Shown: positions 25,066-37,316 of the stretch, piece by piece
Position numbering within the stretch: the first letter of the stretch is position 1
How the letters are laid out: each line of letters starts with the position of its first letter
NCBI GenBank assembly: GCA_949317995.1
Contig: OX439044.1
Location: 23,260,733 to 23,324,732, forward strand
DNA: 64,000 nt
Direction: 5' to 3'
Origin: Acholoe squamosa
Taxonomy: Eukaryota > Annelida > Polychaeta > Phyllodocida > Polynoidae
Notes under the pieces: generated by a model
Databases searched by the model: none
Told to the model about the DNA's origin: nothing
The model's input: only the letters and a program-made list of their open reading frames with translations
Program-made: the position numbers and the translations under genes

Positions 25066-25763
25066 AATCATATCACTTTAGGTTTTAAATACAAAAAGAT
25101 AGGTCAAGTGGTTCTCATGTCACAAGGTTCTCAGCTGCGCTTTCGGTACAGAGGAATGAACTGAGATGAACGTACAAGGATTTGAAGGAGGATTTGAAGG
25201 AGGATTGAAGGAGGATTTGAAGGAGGATTTGAAGGAGGATTGAAGGAGGAGGATTGAAGGAGGATTGAAGGAGGATTGAAGGAGGAGGATTGAGAGACAC
25301 ATTCAATTTCAGTTCAGTTCTAAGGAACGGCGTTACTGAAACAGGAGGAGCATTATGTATGGTGCTTCAACCAACTGATGGGAGCATACACGCTTCAACC
25401 AACAGTGGGAGCATCACCCGTTCACGCTTCAACCAACAATGGGAGCATCAGCCGCTCTAAGTTGACAAGGTCGCACGAATAGTCGTGATTTTCTTCACAG
25501 AGAAGCTAGTACCTGGAGGTACAGGCGTGGAGGTTCGTGACATGAGGGCCGGACCTCTCCAATTAACCCTAGATATTGCGTTCCTTATATACTCCACCTC
25601 AGCAGTGAAATCATAAATGTGGTGTTACACCTTTAAGTCTATGAACAAATAGACATTCAGTTTAAGAGGATATAGATTTTTTTCAACAGTTTGAGTGATT
25701 TAGGGACAGAGTTTTTTCTCCTCTATTTTTTGATATATTTCATTGATATCAGCAAAGAATATT
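25066..25763 (-). repeat. Dispersed repeat, copy B
   Basis: Reverse-complement relative of 2840-3486. The GGAGGATTTGAA-type units at 25187-25292 are expanded relative to copy A, and the 'gcttcaaccaacagtgggagca' unit is present three times (25366-25455) against two in copy A. Its right end lies close to the start of the viral DNA. Confidence 0.65.
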
Positions 25764-26022
25764 TGCTGAGTTATTAGAGGAATTTACAGCGTTAGTTTAC
25801 AATTGAAGCGATAGATTTTCATTTTCATTGGATTTAAAGCAATTCTTGTATTACGATGATAAATAAAATATGTGATGTACAGATCATTTGACACTTTGAT
25901 TGAAGTATTATGCTGACTATAAGTAAAAATAAAAATGAAATGAAACAAGTTGTTTGGATATAATACATTTTATTATAATAATGTAATAGAACAGAGTTAA
26001 GTATTATTATAAAATCATATCA

Positions 26023-26304
26023 TTAGGACATATGTGTTTCTTTACGCCATTGTTCATATATTTTGCTGTGTCTTAATTGGAAACATATTTTCGAATAAGG
26101 AGTATCTTTGAGTTTGTTAGATTCTTTTAATGTAATATTATATATTTTTTCCAACACAAGTTGTGCAATCGGATCTCCACAATTTATTTTATATTCTTTT
26201 TCACCAAAATTTAAAAAAAGGATATGAATTTGTCCTCTGTAATCATTGTCTATGATTCCTGCCTTAACATCCGTATACTTAAACCTATGCCCACTTAATG
26301 GTGC
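26023..26304 (-). pseudogene. dUTPase copy 1, C-terminal half (split by the gypsy insertion)
   Basis: The minus-strand frame contains the dUTPase trimer motifs KAGIIDNDYRG and GDPIAQLVLE. It begins in the third conserved block (AP-L-SG), exactly where the N-terminal half at 37317-37509 stops. dUTPase hydrolyses dUTP to dUMP and keeps uracil out of DNA. The reading frame upstream of 26304 continues into LTR sequence and is not viral. The C-terminal tail (~50 residues) is not recognisable. Polypeptide continuity is lost because about 11 kb of retrotransposon lies between the halves. Confidence 0.85.
26301..26304. repeat. Target-site duplication GTGC (left)
   Basis: GTGC precedes the element's first bases TGTAAGG; the same GTGC follows its last bases CTCTACA at 37317-37320. 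Removing the element and one GTGC brings the two dUTPase halves into the same frame. Confidence 0.85.
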
Positions 26305-26681
26305 TGTAAGGGTTTGTGGCCTTACGGACCTGGGGGGTTCGGGTCTTACGATTCGAAAAGAAAGAGTAAGACAGTATTCCAAGTGTATGCCAACGGTTAG
26401 TTTTATTTCTTATTGTACACTCACGGCTGCCGGATGATGTCAGAGAGGCAGCTAATATTAAGGAATAATGGTTCACATGGTGTGGAGGCCAGAAGGGCCT
26501 CTGACGTAGCGGCTGAGCCCTGGGCTTTATATACGGACCCAGGTGTTCGTCGTCAGATGTCCCCACAGACCCGGATCAGTGCTGCCACCTATCCGGAACC
26601 TGAGGAACGTCCGACGACTCGACTCACCCGCCACGTCAGACGGTACCCAACTCCTATGGTTTAATAACGTGTACCTCTACA
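26305..26681 (-). repeat. 3' LTR of the gypsy element (377 bp, full length)
   Basis: On the minus strand it runs TGTAGAGG ... CCCTTACA, with the TG...CA ends usual for LTRs. A TATATAAAG-type box and an AATAAAAC stretch lie inside. The first 284 bp are nearly identical to 37033-37316. Confidence 0.88.
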
Positions 26682-28211
26682 CCACTCCCCCAGACATTTA
26701 GGAGGGTGTTATAGTTATAATAATATTACTAGGATAACATTTCTATATGTCTAAACCTTTAGTAATAGAGGTACAACCATAGGTATAACATTAACACCAA
26801 ATTGAGTATGAAACGAATGTCATATATATATATTCGATAGTGAATGTAGTTACAAATAACAATTAGGATGTCGAAGTATTATACGAATTACTTGAATAAG
26901 TGACAGTTGTGTGAAACGGAACTGTTAGGTAAATTACTATACCATATAATATCATATTATATCTACGGTATAATTAATAAGACAAGTAATATGAATCGTA
27001 TACATGTGATAATGACAGTTATATGTAACGGAACTGTCGATAATAAATAAATCACATAATAACATCCGTATGTGTGTTTGTAGTTATTAACACCACATTT
27101 AAATATATAGTCTTGAAGAAGACTGTTATAGTAACTTCACTATATAATGACATGTCGTATATTATTAACATACGAATCCGTTAAGGATTCCGTGAGTAGT
27201 ACGAATAGGACCATTTATACCATACACTTGAAAAGAAAAGAAAAAAATCATGGTGTAGTAATGAATATAATAATAATATATTATCACCGTGTACCTAATA
27301 ACCTTTATAGCACCAGATCAATATACTTATTATACAATTTGTCTCGCAGGACAATAATGTGTGTTTTCTGGTGAAGTTTAATGGATCTTATAATATGAAT
27401 ATCAATAATAATCAGAGATCCGTATCAAGAAATGTCTATGTACCCGTATCATAATATGTATCTAGTGGATATGCACATACATATAATATTATAGAAAAAT
27501 AGAAATATGACATTATATACAATATACAGAAATTATAGATGCTGCTGGAGTCTTCTGCTGTAATCCTCCGGGTACTAGCAGGTAGGTGTGGTCAGCTAAC
27601 CACGGGATGGACGTGCTAAAGTTTATGGTTTCCATATATAAAGTGAACACGGTAGATGAATTTGGGGCAGCTACCCACAATCCTCTAGTAGTGCTAAAGT
27701 TTATAAGTAAATCCGAATGGCGTAGAATGTAGAATAATAGTCCGGATGTGTCAACTATGTAGAAAACGTAATCCTTTTTTAAGTTTAGTTGACATAAGTA
27801 GAGAATAGTCCAGTATAGGTTGATCCGGAAGTAATAGTAGTAGTTGGTATAAGTCCATTCGGGAGTATAGATGAGTTGTAGAGGTAAATCGTAAAATCCA
27901 TCCTAGTAAGTGGTTAGCATGGGTAACAGCAGGAGTCTGGAACTGGTATCCGGATACATCTCACAGCAGCAAGTCTACTATCGGATTGTTCATGGAAGAA
28001 GTTATAAATCCGAATAGACTATTAAGGGTGCAATAAGGGTTATACAGCCTGAATTATACAATAGACTGGTCATAAGAGGAACCCGGAACACATGCCATAG
28101 GTGTTCATACACTAGTGAAGAAAACATTCGCAGACCTGCAGGGTTCCGCAAAGACTATATCTGGTTATGGAGAAAAGAAAAAAATTATGGGAGAAATAAC
28201 CCGTAGCATGC
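26682..28211 (-). other. 3' untranslated region of the gypsy element
   Basis: AT-rich, no ORF of note. The purine stretch adjoining the LTR (CTGGGGGAGTGG on the minus strand, 26682-26693) is the likely polypurine tract. Sequence near the LTR matches positions 1-180. Confidence 0.65.
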
Positions 28212-31179
28212 TTAAGCGGATTTCTTAGCATGCTTCTTCTTAAGAAGAGCTAGAGCCGACTCTGGAGTGCCGTCCCACTCGTCCAAGTCGACTCCGAACA
28301 CCCTCATGAACTTAGTGTTCAGGTTGGTGTTCCGAGTTATCTCCTCTTTTACACGTTTCTCCAGCACGTGTACATCCATGGCTGCTTTTTCTTGGGCAGC
28401 TGCGGCAGCCTCCTCCTGGGCCTTCACATCGTCCCGGATGAGGGTCTCGAGGTGCTGCTTTTCAGCATCCGCGACCTCCTTCATACACAACAGTGTGTCG
28501 TTTAGGAGACCCTGATGGAACTCGGTCGCTTTTTCGCGAACACACTTCTCCCAGTGGGTGTAGATGGCCTTCTGGACATCTGCCTCTCCCTGGCGAGATT
28601 TCTCAAACCAAACTTCCGCATTACCGGTTTTAATTGTAATAGCGTCTTTTGGTTTCGCAGGTGCAGCGACAGCCTTGGGAGGAGTCGAGGCGGCCTGTGG
28701 ACCACTTCCGGGTTTAGGGCTTCCGGACACACCTGCCGTTGGTACACAGTAGGCAGGTGGTGCGTTTTGTTTCAATCCCATTTGCAGGTACATGTTCAAC
28801 TGCTCCTGGGTAAAGGTAACTGGGCGGGGCGGCTGGAGCGGATGCAGATCCAGCGGCAGCAGATGCGGTGGTCTTCTTTGGCATAAGGCGACCATCCTTT
28901 CCTACCACCAAGGTCTGGCTCTCAGGTCCAGGTCCCTGGTTTAAGGACGGAAAGTTTCGAGAACTAACTTTCCCAGGCTTAGATACGGCTCCAGCGTATC
29001 CGGCAGGTTCGGGCTTCTTGAACACCGGAGTGCCCTGAGCCTGCTCTGCGGGGTGCCTAGCCAGAGGGGACCTGGAACGGTCCTCTGCTCTGACTTTCGG
29101 TTTAGTGGTGCCCTGACCATTACCGTTGCCGCCACGGTTCTGATCTCTCCTGCTCCTTTCACGAGCTCTCTTTGCATCCTTTCCGGATTCCTCGCATTTC
29201 TGCCAGAGAGACTCGTGCATGTCCAGTTTACCCTTTCCAGGAGTCAGGACTATCTTTGCTCGGAGTTTCGAATCCTTGGTCTTCGGAACTTCGCAGAGGA
29301 CTTGGTCCCCCGGTCGGATCTTAGACCAAGCATCCTCGCTCAGACTGTCGAACTCTTTCATGAGTTCCTGATGAAGCTCCATGATGCGCTTCCGTGCCCC
29401 GTCCAAACCTTCTGCGTGGCATTTCTTCTGGTATCTAGCCAGATCACTACGTCGGTTGTATTGCACCTTCGTAGTACACTTCTTGCCCTTCTTACCATAA
29501 CTCGGATCACAAATGTAAACCGGGTGATGGTGGAAGTGGGCCTCTACCAGATGCCGTTGAAACCGGGCTGGAGTACTCCAGGTCCGGATCGTGACATCAC
29601 TCGCATCCTGGCAGATAGAGAAGGGACAGGACTTTTGGTCGTCACCATACCACTTCTCTAAAGCCCAACGCAGCTTCCTCCTCTGGGTATAAGTGTAATA
29701 CCCTTCGGTGTGGTTTAGCATAAGCCACATCTTTCGATAGGCTTTGCTCGGATTGGGGTCCTCGTCCGAAAGACGCATCCAATCTTCATCGTCTGACTCA
29801 TCATTTTTGTTGACTGAGTCCGGGCAGGCATAGAGGGTGGAGCCGTCCTTCTTTACTCCATACGCACAGTCGGAGAAGCACGTCGGAATCCGGGATTTGA
29901 ATCCGGACTTGGCGTTAGCCCAGCGTTCGGCCTCGGTTTGAGTTGATGGAGTGGCCTTCTCATCATACTCAACCGAGGACTCGTGCACAGACTCCTCGTC
30001 AGACGATTCAACCTCCATGGCAGAACTACCAGTGGCTGAAGTGCTGGGTTTCGGCTCGGCTCTAGCAGAATCCGGGAGATTCTTAAGCTTCCGAGCAGCG
30101 GACCTTCGGTTCTTGCTGACCTTCCAGTCTTCCTCCGGTTCCTGGGTTCCGGATGCGCTGGAGGTCGAGGCTTCTACCTGTGTGGTAGTACTGCCGGTGG
30201 CTGGTGTAGCACTGGCTGAACTCCTGGTGGCAAGTTTCAGGTCGGGGATAGGAGGTGCGGGTACTTCCGCGGCCCTCTTAGCCTCTTCCTGAGCCTCCCG
30301 TTCGGCAGTCATTCGGCGGACGAGAACCGTCCGAAGGGCTGCGCTTCGGTCCAAACCGATTAGTGAAGTGTTCTGGACGTCCACTAATTCTTGCTCGGTA
30401 ATATAAATACCTTCATCCCACTGCTCGAAGTTAGCAGCGGCCTCCCGATACTCCTTAGTGGTCCGGTACTGGGGCCGGGTAGCACAAGGGCGTGGGTAAG
30501 TCTGCCCCTCGGAATCTGAGACGCAGCCTACCCAGTTAATATTCGTAGCCTTGACGTTCCACAGGGACTTGTCAGGCTTCGGGTACGTTCCGAGCTCGAA
30601 GGCTCGGTTGGCTTCATACACTGTCTCGCGGAAGTCAGCGTCTACCATAAGTCCCCGTTGGAACCACGGCCAGTCTCGAAGCCACTCGGGAGGCGTCCTG
30701 GTCAGCTGATCGGGAACCATAACGCCCTCAACAGCTATCCTAACCTTCGGGTCCAACCTGACTGGTGTCCCGTCCGCGTAGGTCACTTGTGCCTGCAGTT
30801 CCGGGTGGACATACAGGTAGCGACCATCGTACTCTACTGGGAACGGGTCAGCCACTGCTGGCTTCCACTGGTCCTCCGCGCCGTCGACTTGTGTGGTCTC
30901 GGACTCTGTCGCTGCGGGTTCGGCACTCGCAGTCCCTCCGGATCCCTCTGGTGGGAGTGGAGATAACATCTTCTCTGGCTCATTTAGTGAAAATGAAGCC
31001 AGTTTCTCCTCGAACGAGCGATCCGTGGATTCCTCCACGTCCATCATCTCGCTCTCTTCCTGTGTAACAGGCGACAAAGCTTCCGGAAAAGCTTCTGCGG
31101 ACGGAGTCAGCTTATCCGGGTCACCGGATAGCTTGGCTGCAGCTACGGATTCCTCAGCCATGACTGGGGAATCGCCCAC
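28212..31179 (-). pseudogene. Large extra ORF (ORF3) of the gypsy element, frame broken near 28.81 kb
   Basis: An 821-codon frame (31179-28714) overlaps a 227-codon frame (28895-28212). Around 28810-28840 the reading frame changes within an Ala/Pro stretch: the downstream frame is clearly coding (helical, coiled-coil-like, lysine-rich C-terminus) while the upstream frame turns to nonsense-like sequence. The N-terminal ~100 residues are acidic. A cysteine/histidine cluster (CPFSIC ... RHLVEAHFHHH ... C) around residues 520-600 resembles a zinc finger. No signal peptide or transmembrane helix is seen, so it does not look like env. It follows pol, the usual env position. Function unknown. Confidence 0.6.
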
Positions 31180-31669
31180 GGGAGTAAACTACTCCTTTTT
31201 CCGGCTTTGACGGCGCGTGGGCCGACACAAGCGGAGTCTGTCTACCAGGAGACAGACTCTGGAGGAGCAGCGAGGAGTTTGCTAGCCGGTAAAATCCAAG
31301 AAGGGAGCGAGCTCGACCGTCTTGGACGTTACCGAAAAACAATATGGCGACAGGCCAGCATTCGTGACGTCATTTCCCCGTTGCGCGCGGGGTCACGAGA
31401 GGTCAGCCGAGACTGGACACTGTGACGTCATGCGGAAACGCACGTGCTACAGGCTGTACATCAACAAACTGATTGTTTTTAGGTAATTATCGCTCACACC
31501 GATGACTCGTCTGGTGATTTAAGTGGAGATTATGGAAAGCTTAAGCAAATCCACCGGATTATCCGTCCACTACCCATTGGTACATCATGCGGCGGTGACA
31601 AATAAGCCTTTCGGGTCAGTTGTCATCCGTTCCTCTAAATGTAAACATTACACTCGTTGTGTATACAGG
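31180..31669 (-). promoter_or_regulatory. Spacer between pol and ORF3 with two CRE palindromes
   Basis: TGACGTCA occurs at 31365-31372 and 31423-31430, with CACGTG at 31441-31446, within 190-270 nt upstream of the ORF3 start. The perfect CRE octamer twice in 66 bp suggests an internal promoter for ORF3. This is inferred from motifs only. Confidence 0.4.
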
Positions 31670-34600
31670 TTAGGTCACTGCAGTCCTCTGGGCAATTCGG
31701 GGGCTGCGGCGAACGTATCTCCCCTTCTCGGATAGTTCTTTATCGGACCTGACAGTCTGAAGAGCTTTCTCTAGATGCTTCTTAGCCTTAGAAACACCTT
31801 TCCTCTTCTTTTTGTCTTCACCTGCCGAGACTTTTTTAACTCCCCCACGCTTAATCGGTGTTGGCGTGGGTGTCACTGATTCGGAACACTTTTTAGGTCT
31901 ACCACGACCACGCTTCACTGTAGTGTTCTTTACCTGGTCTATTATGCGATTCTGGTTCAGGATCTTTCCGGAACCTTCACCATACATTTCTGTGGAGGTC
32001 TCCCTCCCAGACCATTTCCTTAATCTAGCCACATTAGACTTATAAAGTCGACCAAGGTCAGATTTGATAATTACGGTACAATCACTGATAACTTGTGTTA
32101 TAGTAAAGGGACCATCCCAATTAGACGCTAATTTTATGTGTCTAAGTGGTTCATGTAATCTGAGAACTCTGTCTCCGGATTGGAATTTCCGATGCTTTAG
32201 ATCGGTATCATATCCAACTTTCTGCCATTTGGCACTTTTCTCCAAATCAATTTGGACAGACTCATATGCTTTTTTAAATCTGTCTCTTAAGCATTCCACA
32301 AAAACTACATGGCAAGGTAGTTCCGGGTCCATCCCTACAACTCCAAATACTAAGTCAGCAGGCATTATCAGATCCTCTCCGAATACTAAAAGGTTCGGAG
32401 TACAATTTGTACTTGAATGTACCGTACTGTTATAAGCATGTGTCACAAAGTGGCATTGCTCATCCCAGTCGTCCATGTGTTCATTGACGAGTGACTTTAG
32501 GACTTGGATAAGGGTTCTATTGAACCTTTCTACCAATCCGTCGCTTTGTGGCCTATACAGGTTGGTTCTAGTCTTGCAAATAGCTAAGTATTCGCACATA
32601 CCCTGCCAGAGATTTGATTCGAATTCTCTGCCTTGGTCACTGTGTAACATCAATGGTACACCGAAACTTAGTACCCAACCTTTTACAAAGGCTTCGGCAC
32701 AAGTAATTGCTTTGTGGTCCGGTAGTGGAAATACTTTAGTATATTTCGTATAATAATCACAAACTACCATCATACAGGTATTATCATTAGCGGTTGTATT
32801 AAATCCACTAATAATATCTACCCCGATTCTTGCGAATCTAACTCCGAAAATTTCTTGGGATAGGGGAAGTTTGCCCATCCCGGGTCCGGGTTTGTTTTTA
32901 CAACAATCCGGACAGGTGATTACCCATCTTTGCAAGTCCCGTGTCATGCCAGGCCAATAGTATTTCTTGGAAAGTCGTGCTAACGATCGTTTCCTTCCGA
33001 AATGACCACTGGTCCGATGTCCATGACAGAAGTACATAATGTCATGCCTCATAGCATGTGGTATCACCACTTGCATGATTCTCTCACCATTATTGCATGG
33101 CTTCCAACGGTATAACATGCCTTTCCGGACTTCAAGCTCGGTCCATTGAGCAAGAAACCTTCTCATTTCTCGATTTTCCAGAGAGACCTCTGGTCTAACT
33201 GGACGTATACCCTTTGGTACCAATTGCAGTAGCTGCGCAGTTATCGAGTCAGCTTCCTGGAAATGTCGTATGTGATCCATAGACCAATCCAGTATACTGG
33301 CAACTAGGGGTACGAATGGTCTTCGAATCCCTGCTAACACTGCCCTATGAGCTCCACAGTCAGTGCAATCCGGATTATCACATTTCCGAATTGGTATTCG
33401 AGACAAAGCATCAGCATTTAAATGCTTAACTCCGGGTCTATGCTGAATCTGTTGATGTTCAAGCCCATATTCGGATAAATGGGCTAGCCATCGGCCTAAC
33501 ATTCCTTCAGCATCTCGGAAGTTCAGTAGCCACCTTAAAGAGGAGTGATCCGTACGTAAAGTAAAGTTCGTTCCCCATAGAAAATGTTTGAACTTCTTGG
33601 TATATACGACTACTGCTAACAACTCTCTTTTGGTTGTGCAGTAATTGCGCTGAGTCTTGCTCAGTGTGTTGCTGGCAAAGGCAATCGGTACTTCTCTCCC
33701 ATTTTGGACTTGTGAGAGAGCTGCACCAATGCTATCATTACTAGCATCAGTATCCAGTATGAAATGGTCCGTTTCATTCGGATATTGCAATACAGGAGTA
33801 CTCGTGAACAGATCTTTTAGCTTTTGAAAAGCGGTTTCCTGTTCATGCGTCCAAGGAAATTTTTCCTTGGTACTTCCTGGAGTCCAGTTAGCTATTGCTT
33901 GTAATGGATAACTGACTCTAGAATAATTCGGAATAAATTCCCTGTAATAGGAACAGAATCCTAAAAAGGACCTCACTTCTTTGGGTGTTTTAGGTCTATT
34001 CCAATTCGTAACTGATTTGATTTTTTCCGGATCAGCCTTTATCCCTTCATCACTAATGATGCGGCCCAAATAATTTATGGACTTTCTAAACATGTGGCAT
34101 TTCTTAGGTTTCAATTTGAGACCATTAGAAATAATACGTTCTAGTACCATTTTTAGGTTATTAGAACACTCTTCGAATGTTTTTCAGAAGACTATGACAT
34201 CGTCAAGATATACAAGACATCTTTTCCACAATAAATCACTTAGAATTGTTTCCATCATTGCTTCAAATGTTGCCGGTGCATTGCACAAACCAAACGGCAT
34301 TACGTTATATTGGAATAGTCCAATATGACTGGAAAATGCAGTTTTCTCCATATCTGAAGGGTTCATTCCCACTTGCCAATAACCTGATTGCAAGTCTAGG
34401 GTACAAAACCAACTGTTCCCTCCTAAGGAGTCAATGGTTTCGTCTATTCTCGGTAATGGATACGAATTCTTTTTAGTTATTCCATTCAACTTCCTGTAGT
34501 CTATGCAAAAGCGGATAGTACCGTCTTTCTTTGTTACCATACACACAGGACTATTCCATGGACTATTGGAAGGGACTATTACATCCTGTTCCAACATCTT

Positions 34601-35755
34601 GTTTATCTCATCTTCAGCTACTCTCTTTTTCGCTAAAGGTAACCGTCTATACGGTATCTTAAAGGGTGCAGCATCTCCAGTATCTATTTTATGTAATACC
34701 TTATTTGTCGTACCTAGTTTTTTACCAGGTTTGGCAAAGGCAGTATTATACTGACAGAGCATCTCATAGAACTCTTTCCGGTGTTCCGGATCTTCTAATG
34801 AAGTTTCTTCATACAACTTAAGTAAGTCTTCCAAAATTTCACCATCTCCTGTTACCTTTTGTAAGCTTAGCTTACTATCCGTTACAGTTTCCGAAAGGGT
34901 CACGTTTCCAAAAACTTGTCCCTTTTTCAAGTAGATAGTACTGTTTCCAGTATTGGAGACAGGTACTACCGACCAGGATGCATTCGCTACTATCGTGTCT
35001 ACAGAATTTAATCCGATACTTGACAAAGTAACTACATCCGGTTCTATCACTGCAGGTTTATTACGCATTGCAGGATCACTTCTTACAAGCACATCACAGG
35101 CTACTCCCGGGGGGATTCGCACAGTGTGTGCCACACTAGCCATACTGCTCACTTGTCTCAGTACACATCTAACCTTTACGGGATACGGGTATCTCACACT
35201 CAACACTCCTGTTTGAGGTTCCAACACAGCACCATACAGGGATGCGAAATCCAACCCAAGTATCCCCTCATCTGCTATATCCGCAACGGTGGCGCTCATG
35301 ACATAGTCATGTATACCATCCAACTGTAGTTTCACACAAGTTCTACCATACGTTTGCAAGGTACTGCCGTCGGCCGTCTGAGCACTTCCTCCCGATTTGA
35401 GAGTATCATGTTCATCCGGTATAAGATCGTAGAACCCCCTGGAGATACAAGAGTGGCTAGCTCCCGTATCCACAAGGAATTCGGCAGATCTTCCGTTAAC
35501 AGTGAGGCAAACATACCACCGCCTTCCGTTTAGAACAGAGGGCATGTCCGTGACGATCGGAACGTCATTTTTCACACCAGGAGTCGATCCACATCCTTTC
35601 AGGAATTCCAGACAAGGATGACCCGGGGGCAGGTGGGCACCACAGACCTTGGCTAATTCATAGCCGCCTGCCTCGTTACTGATATTGGGTTTCCCCTGTG
35701 CTCCCATGGCACCTGTTATATCAGCTTCCCTAACCTTCCGGGTGTCTACAACCAC
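31670..35755 (-). pseudogene. pol: gypsy pol: protease, reverse transcriptase, RNase H, integrase
   Basis: Domains in order: aspartic protease (FLVDTGASHS, residues ~85-95 of the upstream part), RT with CIDYRKLN, LDLQSGYWQ, MPFGLCNAPATFE and YLDDVIVF, RNase H (LDTDASNDSIGAALSQ), integrase with HHCC zinc region (H..H...CPDCC), catalytic D, D (HSDQGREFES) and E (LVERFNRT), a GPF/Y-type module (WDGPFTITQV), and a basic tail with an AT-hook (RGRGRPKK). A single in-frame TGA at 34184-34186, just after the YLDD box, splits it; the frame is otherwise open on both sides. The gag stop at 35866 is in a different frame, so gag-pol expression would need frameshifting. Confidence 0.9.
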
Positions 35756-35865
35756 CTCGGTGTTAGGCGATCTTGTTACTACATGCGAACTATCATCACG
35801 GATGGTGATATCATGGCAAGATTTGTCACTGGGATCCCCTTCTTTGCCCCTCGGGAGATCCCTTT

Positions 35866-37022
35866 CTAGTTTTCCTCTGTACTTATCCCAGAGACACCCT
35901 CCTGTTTACGCGGGACAGGCTTCTCAGCCATACATTCGGGAGCAAAATGCCCTAGTTTCTGGCATCTGAAACATCTCCTTTGAGATTTGTCAACTCTTGG
36001 TCTCTTTAGAGCTTCTGTTAATCCGGCTATTAACGTTTCCATCATATTAGTCGGAGCAACAGTGGCTGCTACGGTTGGTTTCGCCGTAGAGGCTACACTG
36101 CCCGGTTGAGTTGATCCGGAGGCTGTTTTACCAGCGACAGATCCTCCTCTCCCTCTCGAATGAACCTTCCTATACCGCTTTTGTCGGTAATACTTTCCAG
36201 CTATCTGGACTGAACCAATATATTCTCCGTTTTCATCGGAGATATAGTCATACTTCTCATCAGCTTCATTCGATTCAACTGGAGCTAATTGGGAAGTATC
36301 ATATACCGGAGCAGGTGTACCTCCGTATTGGAATGAGCTGCTCTTACTGGACTAGGTCCAAGACCTACCAATCGTTTCTTCATGTCATGTCCATCAATTG
36401 CTATGAACAGGTCACTGAAGGAAGTGTCATCTTTCCAAGAATCCCAGACCACTTGTTTGTGATCCGGATCCCGCAATCCACTGTAGAATCGTATAAACAA
36501 TTCTTGTAGATAGCAATCATCGTCATGAGCCCAATTTGGACGTGCTTTTGAAAGCAAATCCTGCAGCTCCAAACCAAAGACTTTGTGTGATTCCTTAGGT
36601 TTTTGTGTTCTCTTCTTGAAACTTACCCACGGATCTTCTCTAACGATTGATCCAAATAGGTATGCGGCACATTCTACAAATTGGTCATAGGTACCGTATA
36701 ATCCGTAAGCTGCTCTCCATTGGTTGAGAGCTACTTTTCCGCCTTTATTTAACCAACAGATCAAATATGGCAGAGCTTCTTCTTTTGTCCAGCCACTACA
36801 ATTGACTTCGTCGACAAAAGCTTGATACCTGTCCTTCCATGGATCATTAGAATCATATGGAGGGGGTATCCGTGCCTGCCTACGTGCCGGATTATTACAT
36901 CCGCGTAGTCTATCTGCTTCTCGCATGCTCCAGTTCATGACTTCCATGCCGTCTGCTCCCTTTCGGGAGCAGTCAATGCCAAGGTTTTGGATACATTGGC
37001 TCCTATCAAAGATGGTTTGCAT
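35866..37022 (-). pseudogene. gag: gypsy gag, capsid plus CCHC zinc knuckle, one frame change
   Basis: The first frame (37022 to about 36330) has typical gag capsid features such as PWKDRYQAFVDEV, WLNKGGKVALNQW and LRDPDHKQVVW. Coding signal then continues in another frame to a TAG at 35866-35868, including a zinc knuckle C-F-R-C-x4-H-x4-C at 35932-35973. The frame change lies near 36310-36340. The ATG at 37022 is only about 11 nt from the shortened LTR, so the original leader and possibly the gag N-terminus are missing. Confidence 0.8.
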
Positions 37023-37032
37023 CCCTGCAGGC

Positions 37033-37316
37033 TAGTTTTATTTCTTATTGTACACTCATGGCTGCCGGATGATGTCAGAGAGGCAGCTAATATTAAGGAA
37101 TAATGGTTCACATGGTGTGGAGGCCAGAAGGGCCTCTGACGTAGCGGCTGAGCCCTGGGCTTTATATACGGACCCAGGTGTTCGTCGTCAGATGTCCCCA
37201 CAGACCCGGATCAGCGCTGCCACCTATCCGGAACCTGAGGAACGTCCGACGACTCGACTCACCCGCCACGTCAGACGGTACCCAACTCCTATGGTTTAAT
37301 AACGTGTACCTCTACA
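37033..37316 (-). repeat. 5' LTR of the gypsy element, truncated (284 of 377 bp)
   Basis: It matches 26398-26681 almost base for base, then departs at CTAGCCTGCAGG, so the last ~93 bp of the LTR (U5 side) and the primer-binding site are absent. Either a deletion after insertion or an assembly join would explain this. Confidence 0.85.

Larger units (their letters stand above)
26305..37316 (-). mobile_element. Ty3/gypsy LTR retrotransposon inserted in a viral dUTPase gene
   Basis: Minus-strand order is 5' LTR (37316-37033, shortened), gag, protease-RT-RNase H-integrase, a large extra ORF, a 1.5-kb untranslated stretch, and 3' LTR (26681-26305). A 4-bp GTGC duplication flanks it. Protease before RT and integrase after RNase H place it in Ty3/gypsy. 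It is not intact: gag has a frame change, pol has an in-frame stop, ORF3 has a frame change, and the 5' LTR lacks about 93 bp plus the primer-binding site. Confidence 0.92.

Noticed and set aside
28212..31179. ORF3 as a retroviral envelope
   Set aside because: No signal peptide, no transmembrane helix, no furin-like site; composition is charged and low complexity.
28267..31210. Plus-strand open frames opposite gypsy ORF3
   Set aside because: Antisense shadows of a GC-rich coding region; no domains.
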